Positions 31,809 through 40,012 of a stretch of DNA of 64,000 nucleotides are shown here, piece after piece; positions within the stretch are counted from its first letter, which is position 1; the number at the start of each line of letters is the position of its first letter. The position numbers were made by a program, and so were the translations under genes. The notes under the pieces were generated by a model that did no database searches, was not told the origin of the DNA, and worked only from the letters and a program-made list of their open reading frames with translations. This stretch comes from DASXQK01 sp963724385 (GTDB lineage Bacteria > Pseudomonadota > Alphaproteobacteria > Dongiales > Dongiaceae): positions 1 to 64,000 of the forward strand of contig CAVRUJ010000002.1 of the NCBI GenBank assembly GCA_963724385.1, in the 5' to 3' direction.

Positions 31809-31933
31809 GAGGCGAATTTTCCGCGCCGGTGGGCCGTCGCCGCGGCTTGCCCTTGGCCAGCGACACAGGCTAGCCTCAGCCCTTCCAAGAGCTTCCCCGT
31901 TCAGCCGAAGCGACCGAACAACGGAGCGATTCC

Positions 31934-33352
31934 ATGCGCCCCAATCCCGCGACCAATCTCGCCTATGACACCGAAGCGCTGTGGCAGCAGGACCGCGACC
32001 ACATCATCCATCCCTGGATCGACCTGGGCACGGCCAAGACCCGCGAGCCCCTGATCGTCGCCGGCGCCGAGGGCGTGCACATCTACGATTCCCGCGGCCA
32101 CCGCATGATCGACGGGATCGGGGGCATGTGGTGCGTCAACATCGGCTATGGCCGCGAGGAGATGGCCCAGGCGATCGCCGACCAGGTGCGCAAGATCCCC
32201 TATTTCTCGCCCTTCGGCCTCATCTCCACCCCGCCGGCGATCGAGTTCGGCGCCAAGCTCGCCGAATACACGCCAGGCGACCTGAAGCATGTCTTCTTCG
32301 CCACCGGCGGCTCGACGGCGGTGGATTCGGCCCTGCGCTTCGTCCAGTTCCACAACAACTTCGTCGGCCGGCCCGAGAAGAAGCACATCATCACCCGGGA
32401 CTGGGCCTATCACGGCTCGACCTATCTTTCGGCCTCCGTCTCGGGCAAGCCGGGCGACCGCGGCAATCTCGACTTCATCACCGACACGATCCATCACCTG
32501 CCCGCGCCCAATCCCTATCGCCGGCCCGAGGGCATGAGCGAAGCCGAGTTCCTCGACGCCAAGGTGGCCGACCTCGAGAACAAGATCCTGGAGCTCGGGC
32601 CCGACAAGGTCGCCTGCTTCATCGCCGAGCCGCTGCTCGCCTCGGGCGGCGTGATCGTGCCGCCCAAGGGGTATCACCGGCGGACCTGGGAGGTTTGCCG
32701 CAAATACGACGTGCTCTACATCTCCGACGAAGTCGTCACCGGCTTCGGGCGGCTGGGCGAAATATTCGCCTCGGAACCGGTGTTCGATATCGTTCCCGAC
32801 ATCATCACCTCGGCCAAGGGCCTGACCTCGGGCTATATCCCGCTCGGCGCCTTCTTCGTCTCCGATCGGCTCTATGCCGCCATGACCGGGCCCGCCGGCA
32901 AGGGCAAGTATTTCACCAACGGCTTCACCTATTCGGCCCATCCGGTTGCCTGCGCCGCCGGGCTCAAGAACCTGGAGATCATCGAGCGCGAGCATATCCT
33001 CGACCATGTCCGCAAGACCGGGCCCTATTTCCAGGAACGCCTGAAGACGCTGCTCGATCTCCCCATGGTCGGCGACGTGCGCGGCAGCCACATGATGTGC
33101 GCGGTCGAATGCGTCACCAACAAGAAGACGAAGGAATCCCCGCCCGCGGACTGGGAGGTGGCGTTCCGCATCATCCGCAACGCCATGGAGCGGGGCCTGT
33201 TGGTCCGGCCGCTCGGCAACACGGTCATCCTCTCCCCGCCGCTGACCATCAGCCGCAAGCAGATCGACGAAGTCGTGGACATGCTGGGCAAGGCGATCCG
33301 CGCCGTGGCCGACGAGCTGGTGCGCGAGGGCTTGTGGAAGGCTCCGTCCTGA
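31934..33352 (+). CDS. Class III aminotransferase (omega-amino acid/putrescine--pyruvate type)
   Basis: 472 residues. Landmarks are HVFFATGGSTAVDSALRFVQ, DWAYHGSTYLSASVSG, VLYISDEVVTGFGRLGEIFAS and DIITSAKGLTSGYIPLGA with the PLP Lys, plus GLLVRPLGNTVILSPPL near the C-terminus. The sequence fits omega-transaminases that use pyruvate and act on beta-alanine, putrescine or other amines. It is not closely like the aminotransferase at 18516. A DMT-family exporter gene begins 14 bp after its stop, a possible amine or amino acid exporter. ATG 31934 was chosen as the first start with normal family length. Confidence 0.88.
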   Translation: MRPNPATNLAYDTEALWQQDRDHIIHPWIDLGTAKTREPLIVAGAEGVHIYDSRGHRMIDGIGGMWCVNIGYGREEMAQAIADQVRKIPYFSPFGLISTPPAIEFGAKLAEYTPGDLKHVFFATGGSTAVDSALRFVQFHNNFVGRPEKKHIITRDWAYHGSTYLSASVSGKPGDRGNLDFITDTIHHLPAPNPYRRPEGMSEAEFLDAKVADLENKILELGPDKVACFIAEPLLASGGVIVPPKGYHRRTWEVCRKYDVLYISDEVVTGFGRLGEIFASEPVFDIVPDIITSAKGLTSGYIPLGAFFVSDRLYAAMTGPAGKGKYFTNGFTYSAHPVACAAGLKNLEIIEREHILDHVRKTGPYFQERLKTLLDLPMVGDVRGSHMMCAVECVTNKKTKESPPADWEVAFRIIRNAMERGLLVRPLGNTVILSPPLTISRKQIDEVVDMLGKAIRAVADELVREGLWKAPS

Positions 33353-33366
33353 TGGGGTCATAGGCT

Positions 33367-34329
33367 TTGTCCGACCGGCCTGACGGCCCTGCCCCGCCCG
33401 CCCCCGGAACTTTGCTGCCCATCGCCGCGACGGTCGCGGCGGTATTGCTTTGGGGCCTGGCGCCGGTGGGCATCCGGTTCATCGTCCTCAGGGTCGACCC
33501 GCTGGCCGTGCTGGCCCTGCGTTTCACCATTTCCGCCCTCGCCTTCCTGCCGGTCCTGATCCAATCGCGTCTCATGGGCTGGAGCAGGGCCGACCTCAAG
33601 GCGGGCGTCACCTGCGCGCTCGTCGGCATCGTCGGCTATGGCCTGCCGGTCACCATCGGCCAGCAATGGACCACGGCCAGCATGACGGGCCTGATCCTCG
33701 CCAGCGAGCCGATCTGGATCCTGCTCATTTGGGCTCTGCTGGAGCGCCGGCGCCCCGGAATGGGCGCGGAGCTTGGCGCCGTTCTCGGGCTGATCGGTGT
33801 CGGGCTTCTCTTCGACGGCGGCGGGACGATCGCCGGCGGGAATGGGGCGCTTGGCGCCGGGCTCGTCCTCGTCTCGGCCATCGCCTGGAGCGGCTATTGC
33901 GTCCTGGTGCGCGACCTTGCTTTCCGGCGCGGCGTCCTCCAGGTGACCGCCTTCACCATCGTCGCCGGCTCGCTTCCCCTGATCGCGATAGGCGGGCCCG
34001 GCGCCTTGGCGGAACTGGGTCGGCTCACGGGCCAGGAATGGGCGGTGCTGGCGGCACTCGCCATCGGCGGCTCGGTCTTCGCCATCATGCTTTGGAACTA
34101 TGGCGTTTCCAGATTGTCGGCCTTGCGGGCCGGGCCGTTCCTCTACCTGGTGCCGCTCATCACGGTCAGCGGCGGCGTCGGCTTGCTGAAGGAGAGCCTC
34201 GACCTTCGCCTGCTGCTGGGCGGCGCGATCATCCTCGCGGGCGTTGTCACGGCACAGGGGAGCTGGGCGGAGAGGCTGGGTCGTCGGGTCCTTTCAAGGC
34301 CTCAGGGCAGCGGCCCGTCCTCGCGATGA
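33367..34329 (+). CDS. EamA/DMT superfamily transporter
   Basis: 320 residues from a TTG start at 33367. Ten hydrophobic segments, beginning LLPIAATVAAVLLWGLAPVGIRF, form two EamA repeats of five helices; the second begins near ALGAGLVLVSAIAWSGYCVLV. Members export amino acids, metabolites or nucleotide sugars. It follows the aminotransferase by 14 bp and could move its product or substrate. The last 28 bp overlap the convergent LbH protein gene, so the final few residues (SRPQGSGPSSR) share DNA with that gene. Confidence 0.85.
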   Translation: MSDRPDGPAPPAPGTLLPIAATVAAVLLWGLAPVGIRFIVLRVDPLAVLALRFTISALAFLPVLIQSRLMGWSRADLKAGVTCALVGIVGYGLPVTIGQQWTTASMTGLILASEPIWILLIWALLERRRPGMGAELGAVLGLIGVGLLFDGGGTIAGGNGALGAGLVLVSAIAWSGYCVLVRDLAFRRGVLQVTAFTIVAGSLPLIAIGGPGALAELGRLTGQEWAVLAALAIGGSVFAIMLWNYGVSRLSALRAGPFLYLVPLITVSGGVGLLKESLDLRLLLGGAIILAGVVTAQGSWAERLGRRVLSRPQGSGPSSR

Positions 34330-34898
34330 GACGCCAGCGCCGCCGAAAGCCGCCGCGTGATCTTCACCATGTCGGCCTCGTCGCGATCGATGCCGTAAAC
34401 CGTCAGCGGGAAATTGAGCGGCTTCTGGATTGCCCAGATGCGCTCATGCCGATCGGGGGGAAGGATTTCCGCAGGATCGCCCACCGCCACCCAGCCGATG
34501 GGCACGATCGAGCCGGCCGGCAGCCGGGTCTTCAGGTGAACGACGGCGTTCACGCGGATCTCGCTGCCCTTGCCCAATTGCGCGCCATGAAAGATCGCCG
34601 CCCCCGTGGCGATGAACACCTCGTCCTCGATCCGGCAGCCGACCACATGGCTCACGGGGCCGATGAGGCAGTTGTAGCCTATCTTAAGGGGATGGCGCTG
34701 GCCCGCGCGCAGCACCGCGTTCTCCATGACGATGCATTCCTTGCCGATCTCGATCGAACTGCCTTCGGCTATGACCTGGGCGCCGAACAATATGCGGCAG
34801 CCGGCGCCGATGCGGACGTCGCCGCAAACCACGGCATTGGGCGCGACATAGGCGGTCGGGTCGATGTGCGGCGATTTGCCGAGATGCGAGAGGATCAT
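34302..34898 (-). CDS. Left-handed beta-helix (hexapeptide) protein, gamma-carbonic-anhydrase-like
   Basis: 198 residues. Repeated hexapeptide turns such as IDPTAYVAPNAVVCGDVRIGAGCRILFGAQVIAE and NCLIGPVSHVVGCRIEDEVFIATGAAIFHG give the LbH fold. His residues at SHVVGC and FHGAQLG could be metal ligands. The C-terminal tail (IWAIQKPLNFPLTVYG) extends beyond the helix. Trimeric gamma-CA relatives include carbonic anhydrases, CaiE/PaaY-type thioesterases and uncharacterised proteins, so the reaction is open. Convergent with the DMT transporter gene, with a 28-bp overlap. Confidence 0.8.
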   Translation of the reverse strand: MILSHLGKSPHIDPTAYVAPNAVVCGDVRIGAGCRILFGAQVIAEGSSIEIGKECIVMENAVLRAGQRHPLKIGYNCLIGPVSHVVGCRIEDEVFIATGAAIFHGAQLGKGSEIRVNAVVHLKTRLPAGSIVPIGWVAVGDPAEILPPDRHERIWAIQKPLNFPLTVYGIDRDEADMVKITRRLSAALASHREDGPLP

Positions 34899-34949
34899 AC
34901 GCTGGTTCCCTGTGCTGGCTGAGAGGCGAGCGAGCAGTCCTAGCCCGCA

Positions 34950-35225
34950 CTATCTCGTCATGCGGCCGATGGTCTCGACGAGCTCCTCGACCTTGTGCCG
35001 CTGCCTGGCGAGGTCGCCCGAAGCAAAGGCGTCGGTGACGCAATGCGAGACGTGGTCGCGCAGGATCTGCTCCTCCACCTTGTGGAGCGCGGCGCGCACT
35101 GCGGCGATCTGTGTCATTACGTCGACGCAATAGCGATCTTGCTCGACCATCCGCAGCAGTCCGCCAACCTGGCCCTCGACGCGTTTCAGCCGGGTGGAAA
35201 CCAGTTTCTTCGTCGCATCATTCAT
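34950..35225 (-). CDS. csoR: CsoR/RcnR family metal-sensing repressor (copper type)
   Basis: 91 residues, all-helical. MNDATKKLVSTRLKRVEGQVGG is the family N-terminus. The ligand set fits the CsoR Cu(I) pattern C-H-C: Cys in RYCVDVMTQ, His in RDHVSHC and Cys immediately after it. Without copper such proteins bind DNA and repress copper export genes. It is divergent from a P1B-type ATPase with a copper signature. A near-palindrome with TACC and GGTA ends lies between them. The functional call is strong from both motif and context. Confidence 0.88.
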   Translation of the reverse strand: MNDATKKLVSTRLKRVEGQVGGLLRMVEQDRYCVDVMTQIAAVRAALHKVEEQILRDHVSHCVTDAFASGDLARQRHKVEELVETIGRMTR

Positions 35226-35264
35226 CGCTCGATGCCCTCACCGTCGCCTTTGCCTCTTGATACC

Positions 35265-35281
35265 ATACCCCTGTACGGTAT
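35265..35281. promoter_or_regulatory. CsoR operator candidate
   Basis: ATACCCCTGTACGGTAT, 17 bp, has perfectly inverted ATACC/GGTAT ends around a C-rich core. It sits in the 101-bp gap between csoR and the copper ATPase gene, where it could control both. It resembles described CsoR sites in composition. Confidence 0.65.
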
Positions 35282-35326
35282 ATGGATCAAGGCGGATCCC
35301 TTCGGCCCGACAGGAGAACGGCGGAC

Positions 35327-37720
35327 ATGACAAGCCACGCGCCCGCGGCCCAAGGCCGCTGTCATGACCACGACCAGCACGGCCAGCATCCCGGTGGCAA
35401 TGGGTCGGACCAGGCAGCTGCTGTGGTGGAGCGCGTGCTCGATCCGGTCTGCGGCATGAAGGTCGACCCGGCGACATCGAAGCATCGCTTCGAGCAGGCC
35501 GGGCGGATGTTCCACTTCTGCTCCGCCGGATGCCGCACGAAATTTGCCGCCGACCCCGACCGGTACCTCGCGCCCAAGGAAGCGCCGCCGCCGGCCCGCC
35601 AGGGTGTGACCTACACCTGCCCCATGCATCCCGAGGTGCGGCAGGACGGGCCCGGCAGCTGCCCCATCTGCGGGATGGCGCTCGAGCCGCTCGAAGCGGC
35701 CGCTGCGACCGGCCCCAATCCCGAGCTATCGGACATGTCGCGGCGGTTCTGGATCGGCCTGGCGCTGACGATCCCGGTCGTCGTCCTCGAGATGGCCCGG
35801 CACATACCCGTCCCGGGGTTGCATGACCTGGTGCCGCCCCGGATTTCGACCTGGATTCAATTCGCGTTGGGGACGCCCGTCGTGTTGTGGGCCGGCTGGC
35901 CCTTTTTCGAGCGAGGCTGGGCTTCGCTGCGCCACCGAAGCCTGAACATGTTCTCGCTCATCGCGCTCGGCACCGGTGCAGCCTATGCCTACAGCGTGGC
36001 GGCGGCCATCCTGCCAGGCGTCTTTCCGTCGGGCTTCCGGGGCATGGACGGCACCGTCGCCGTCTATTTCGAGGCCGCAGCGGTGATCACCGTGCTCGTG
36101 CTCCTGGGACAGGTATTGGAGCTGCGCGCCCGCGAGCGGACGGGGGGCGCCATCCGCGCCCTGCTCAACCTCGCGCCAAAGAGGGCGCACCGCGTCCGGC
36201 CGGATGACACCGACGAAGAGATCGCGCTGGCCGAGGTGGCGATCGGCGACCGGCTGCGCGTGCGGCCGGGCGATGGCATTCCGGTGGACGGCGTGGTGCT
36301 CTCCGGCCGCAGCGCCGTGGACGAATCGATGGTGACCGGCGAATCCCTGCCGGTCGAGAAACAGCCGGCGGACAAGGTGATCGGGGGCACGGTCAACGGA
36401 ACCGGCTCCCTGGTCATGCGCGCTGAGAAGGTCGGCTCCGGCACCGTGCTCGCGCGCATCGTGGCGATGGTCGCCGAGGCGCAGCGCAGCCGGGCGCCGA
36501 TCCAGCGGCTGGCGGACAGGGTTTCGGGATGGTTCGTTCCTGCGGTCATCGCCGTCGCCATCATCGCCTTCGCCGGCTGGGCCATCTGGGGGCCGCAGCC
36601 GGCGCTTGCCTATGGGCTGATCGCCGCGGTCTCGGTCCTCATCATCGCCTGCCCCTGCGCGCTCGGCCTTGCGACGCCCATGAGCATCATGGTCGGCGTC
36701 GGCAAAGGTGCGACGGCGGGCGTGCTCATCAAGTCGGCGGAGGCGCTGGAGCGGATGGAGAAGGTCGACACATTGGTGGTCGACAAGACCGGCACGCTGA
36801 CGCAAGGCAAGCCGCAGGTGGTGGCCGTGATCCCGGCCGCCGGCCTTTCCGAAAGCGAGGTCCTTCGCCTCGCGGGCAGCCTCGAGCGGTCGAGCGAGCA
36901 CCCGCTTGCCGCCGCCGCCGTCGCCGCGGCCAAGGAGCGCGGGATCTCGCTGGCGGAACCTGCCGAGTTCGCTTCCGTGACCGGCGCGGGGGTGACCGGC
37001 GCCATCGAGGGCCGCAGGGTAGCCCTCGGCAACGACAAGCTGATGGCGGATCTCGGCATCGACCCGGGCCTCCTTGCAGCAAAGGCGGAAGAACTGCGCC
37101 GCGAGGGGGGGACGGCACTGTTTCTGGCGGTGGACGGCAAGCCGGCCGGCCTTGTCGTCGTGGCCGACCCCGTCAAGGCAACGACGCCGGCAGCGCTCGC
37201 CAATCTCAAGTCGCTGGGCCTGCGCATCGTCATGCTCACGGGCGACAACCGCACCACCGCCGAGGCGGTCGCGCGCAAGCTCGGCATCGGGGACGTCGAG
37301 GCCAATGTCCTGCCCGAGGACAAGAACCGCATCGTCCGGACGCTCCGGGCCGAAGGAAGGGTGGTGGCCATGGCCGGCGACGGCGTGAACGATGCCCCGG
37401 CCCTGGCCCAGGCCGACGTGGGTATCGCGATGGGGACCGGGACCGAGGTAGCGATGCAGAGCGCCGGGGTTACCTTGGTCAAGGGCGACCTGGCGGGAAT
37501 CGCGCGCGCCCGGGCGCTCAGCCGGGCGACCATGCGCAACATCCGGCAGAATCTGTTCTTCGCATTCATCTACAACTTGATCGGAGTCCCGATTGCGGCC
37601 GGAGTCCTGCATCCGGCGTTCGGCATCCTGCTCTCGCCCATGATCGCGGCGCTGGCGATGTCCCTCAGCTCGGTATCCGTGATCGCAAATGCGCTCCGCT
37701 TGCGCGCCGTACGTCTATAG
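35327..37720 (+). CDS. Copper-translocating P1B-type ATPase with YHS and Cys-rich N-terminal domains
   Basis: 797 residues from ATG 35327. The N-terminus is His-rich (CHDHDQHGQH). A YHS domain (DPVCGMKVDP, FHFCSAGCRTKF) and a metal-binding segment YTCPMHPEVRQDGPGSCPICGMALEP follow. There is no classical HMA domain with the GMTCxxC pattern. The core has TGES (actuator), ACPCALGLATP (Cu-type CPC in the membrane, near residue 442), DKTGTLT (phosphorylated Asp, near 486), SSEHPLA (HP motif) and GDGVNDAPAL. Eight membrane helices are expected. It exports Cu(I) or Ag(I) to the periplasm and is very likely controlled by the divergent CsoR. Confidence 0.92.
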   Translation: MTSHAPAAQGRCHDHDQHGQHPGGNGSDQAAAVVERVLDPVCGMKVDPATSKHRFEQAGRMFHFCSAGCRTKFAADPDRYLAPKEAPPPARQGVTYTCPMHPEVRQDGPGSCPICGMALEPLEAAAATGPNPELSDMSRRFWIGLALTIPVVVLEMARHIPVPGLHDLVPPRISTWIQFALGTPVVLWAGWPFFERGWASLRHRSLNMFSLIALGTGAAYAYSVAAAILPGVFPSGFRGMDGTVAVYFEAAAVITVLVLLGQVLELRARERTGGAIRALLNLAPKRAHRVRPDDTDEEIALAEVAIGDRLRVRPGDGIPVDGVVLSGRSAVDESMVTGESLPVEKQPADKVIGGTVNGTGSLVMRAEKVGSGTVLARIVAMVAEAQRSRAPIQRLADRVSGWFVPAVIAVAIIAFAGWAIWGPQPALAYGLIAAVSVLIIACPCALGLATPMSIMVGVGKGATAGVLIKSAEALERMEKVDTLVVDKTGTLTQGKPQVVAVIPAAGLSESEVLRLAGSLERSSEHPLAAAAVAAAKERGISLAEPAEFASVTGAGVTGAIEGRRVALGNDKLMADLGIDPGLLAAKAEELRREGGTALFLAVDGKPAGLVVVADPVKATTPAALANLKSLGLRIVMLTGDNRTTAEAVARKLGIGDVEANVLPEDKNRIVRTLRAEGRVVAMAGDGVNDAPALAQADVGIAMGTGTEVAMQSAGVTLVKGDLAGIARARALSRATMRNIRQNLFFAFIYNLIGVPIAAGVLHPAFGILLSPMIAALAMSLSSVSVIANALRLRAVRL

Positions 37721-37755
37721 CCCACTGCGATAGCCATATTCCCTTCCGCCGGCCC

Positions 37756-39867
37756 CTACTGCAGCCACACCTCGCTTGAGGCCGCGTGGCCCGCGCGGTC
37801 GATGACGGTGACGCGGGCAGCACCCGGACCGTCGGGAAGCCACTCCGCCTCGCGGCGGAACGGTGCGGAGTCCACGCGCCGGCCGTTCACGAGCCAGGTG
37901 AGCGGCAGCGCCCCGCCGCTGGCGTCGAGCGGCAGGCTCTTCAAGCCGGCCGTTGCCTTGGGCAGCTCGACCGTCGAGCCGTCCACGGGGAAAGCGATGC
38001 TGAGCGCGTCCTTGCCGCCGTTCGCCTGAGGCAGGCCGAAGGGGGTCAGGTCCGGACCGAACCGGCGCAGGGCCTCAGGCAAGTCGGCTGTGGCGGCGAG
38101 GATAGCGCCCGCCGGCGGCGGGGCCGGCGGCATGACGCGCACCGGGAGCTGGTCGAAGACGGCGAAGAGGATGGGTGCCGCGGCATCGCGACCCATGCGA
38201 CCGGCGGAAAAGCTTCCATCCGGCCGGCCGACCCAGACGCCGACCGTGTAGTCGGCGGTGTAGCCGATGGCCCAGGCGTCGCGGAACCCGTAGGACGTGC
38301 CGGTCTTGTAGGCCACGAGCGGCGCTCGCGCGCGATTGACGCCGGCGAGCCAGCTGGGCGGGGGCGGCGTGTCGGAGAGGATGCGGGTCAAGTACCAGGC
38401 CGCAACGGGGCTCACCAGTCGCTTGCCGGCTGCGAGCTTCGCATCGGCCGTGAAGCGCAACGGCTTCACCAGCCCGCCATCGGACAGGCTCGCGTAGAGC
38501 GTCACCAGGTCTTCGAGGCTCGTTCCGACCCCGCCCAGCACGATGGGCAGGCCCGGCGCCTGGAGCGGATCGGGAAGATGAAGCGGCAGGCCCACCGCGG
38601 CGAAGAGCCCGGCGAAGCGCGCCGGGCCGACCCGCTGGAGCAGCGCCACGGCGGGGATGTTCAAGGAAAGCTGGAGCGCCTCGGCCGCGGTCATCTCGCC
38701 GTGGAAGCGATGGTCGAAGTTCTGGGGGGCGTAATCGCCGAACCGCGTCGGCCGGTCGGTGATGATGGTCTCGGGATGGATGACCAGATCGTCGAAGGCG
38801 AGGCCGTAGACGAAGGGCTTCAGGGTCGAACCCGGCGAGCGGATGGCCCGGACCATGTCGTTCTGGCCGCGGCTGGCATCGTCGAAGAAATCGCCGGCAC
38901 CGACATAGGCCCTGACGGCGCGGGTCGTGTTCTCCGTCACCAGGATGGCAAGGGTGGCACCCGCTTCGAGGCCAAGCTGCCGGCGCAGCGCGAGAGCCTG
39001 GAGCCGGCGCTGGAGATCCCCGTCGATAAGGCTTTGGATCTCGCCGGCATCGGGCCTGGCGGCGACCAGACGCGCGGCCAGATGGGGCGCATCCACCGGT
39101 GCTGTGAGCCGGCCTTGAGGCAAGGGAACCCGCGACGCCTCGCCGGCCGCGGCCGCAGTCAAGATCCCGTCGGCAACAAGCCGGTCCAGCACCCTCGCCC
39201 GCCCTTCGGCTGCGGTTGCGATGAAGCGATCCGGCCGCTGGCGCTCGGGCGACTGGGGCAGCGCCACGAGCAGAGCGGCCTCGGCATCGGAAAGCTCAGC
39301 CGGCTCCTTGCCGAAATAGAACCGCGCGGCGGCGCGCAGGCCCGAGAGGTTCCCACCATAGGGCGCCAGGGTCAGATACATGGCCAGGATCTGATCCTTG
39401 GAGAATCGCTCCTCGAGCTGCAGGGCGCGGCCCATCTCAATCAGCTTGGCGCCGAGCGTCCGCGGTCTCGGCTCCAGCAGGCGCGCTGTCTGCATGGTGA
39501 GCGTCGAAGCGCCGGAGACGACATGGCCGGATGCCACGAACTGACCCATGGCGCGCAGCAGCGCCAGGGGATCGACGCCGAAATGCCGGTAGAAGCGCTT
39601 GTCCTCATAGGCGAGCAGCATGCGCCGGAAGCGCGGGTCGACGGCCTCGGCCGTCACCGGCAGGCGCCAGTTGCCGTCGGCAGCCGGGAACGCGCGCAAG
39701 AGCTTGCCGTCCTTGTCCGTCACTAGAACCGAGAGATCACGCAGGCGCGACAGGTCCGGCGGGAAAAGACGGTCGAGGACGGCGGCGCTCGCGGCGAGCA
39801 CCAGCAGCAGCGCGCAGGCGCAGGCAAGCGCAACACGCAGCCGACGGCTTGTTGGGCTCACGCCCAT
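37756..39867 (-). CDS. pbpC: Penicillin-binding protein 1C
   Basis: 703 residues from ATG 39867. A short cytoplasmic segment and one membrane helix (VALACACALLLVLAASAAVL) precede the glycosyltransferase domain, with LAYEDKRFYRHFGVDPLALLRA, GASTLTMQTARLLEP and the EERFSKDQILAMYLT motif. The transpeptidase domain has SPGSTLKPFVYGLA (SxxK), SLN and KTGTSYGFRDAW. A C-terminal PBP1C-specific domain (VDGSTVELPKATAGLKSLPLDASGG) follows. It polymerises peptidoglycan in the periplasm. It lies downstream of the alpha-2-macroglobulin gene on the same strand, the classic pbpC-yfhM pairing for repair and defence against attacking proteases. Confidence 0.92.
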   Translation of the reverse strand: MGVSPTSRRLRVALACACALLLVLAASAAVLDRLFPPDLSRLRDLSVLVTDKDGKLLRAFPAADGNWRLPVTAEAVDPRFRRMLLAYEDKRFYRHFGVDPLALLRAMGQFVASGHVVSGASTLTMQTARLLEPRPRTLGAKLIEMGRALQLEERFSKDQILAMYLTLAPYGGNLSGLRAAARFYFGKEPAELSDAEAALLVALPQSPERQRPDRFIATAAEGRARVLDRLVADGILTAAAAGEASRVPLPQGRLTAPVDAPHLAARLVAARPDAGEIQSLIDGDLQRRLQALALRRQLGLEAGATLAILVTENTTRAVRAYVGAGDFFDDASRGQNDMVRAIRSPGSTLKPFVYGLAFDDLVIHPETIITDRPTRFGDYAPQNFDHRFHGEMTAAEALQLSLNIPAVALLQRVGPARFAGLFAAVGLPLHLPDPLQAPGLPIVLGGVGTSLEDLVTLYASLSDGGLVKPLRFTADAKLAAGKRLVSPVAAWYLTRILSDTPPPPSWLAGVNRARAPLVAYKTGTSYGFRDAWAIGYTADYTVGVWVGRPDGSFSAGRMGRDAAAPILFAVFDQLPVRVMPPAPPPAGAILAATADLPEALRRFGPDLTPFGLPQANGGKDALSIAFPVDGSTVELPKATAGLKSLPLDASGGALPLTWLVNGRRVDSAPFRREAEWLPDGPGAARVTVIDRAGHAASSEVWLQ

Positions 39868-39881
39868 TGCCGCAATAGCGA

Positions 39882-39989
39882 CTCCCTCCCCCCTTGCGGG
39901 GGAGGGCCAGGGAGGGGGGTGATCCGGAACCGAGGGAAAGCGGGCTGGCCCCACCCCCACCCCAACCCGCCCCCGTCAAGGGGGCGGGA
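39882..39989. repeat. GC-rich bipartite palindromic repeat (REP/BIME-like), copy B
   Basis: It has the same order of blocks as the copy at 14093-14206: a CCTCCCCC TTGC GGGGGAGG hairpin, a G-run, CCCCACCCCCACC, and a CGCCCCC GTCAA GGGGGCG hairpin. Here it separates pbpC from the upstream alpha-2-macroglobulin gene on the same strand, so it could terminate or process that transcript. Confidence 0.7.
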
Positions 39990-40012
39990 GAATAATGCGC
40001 TGGGCTCTCCTC

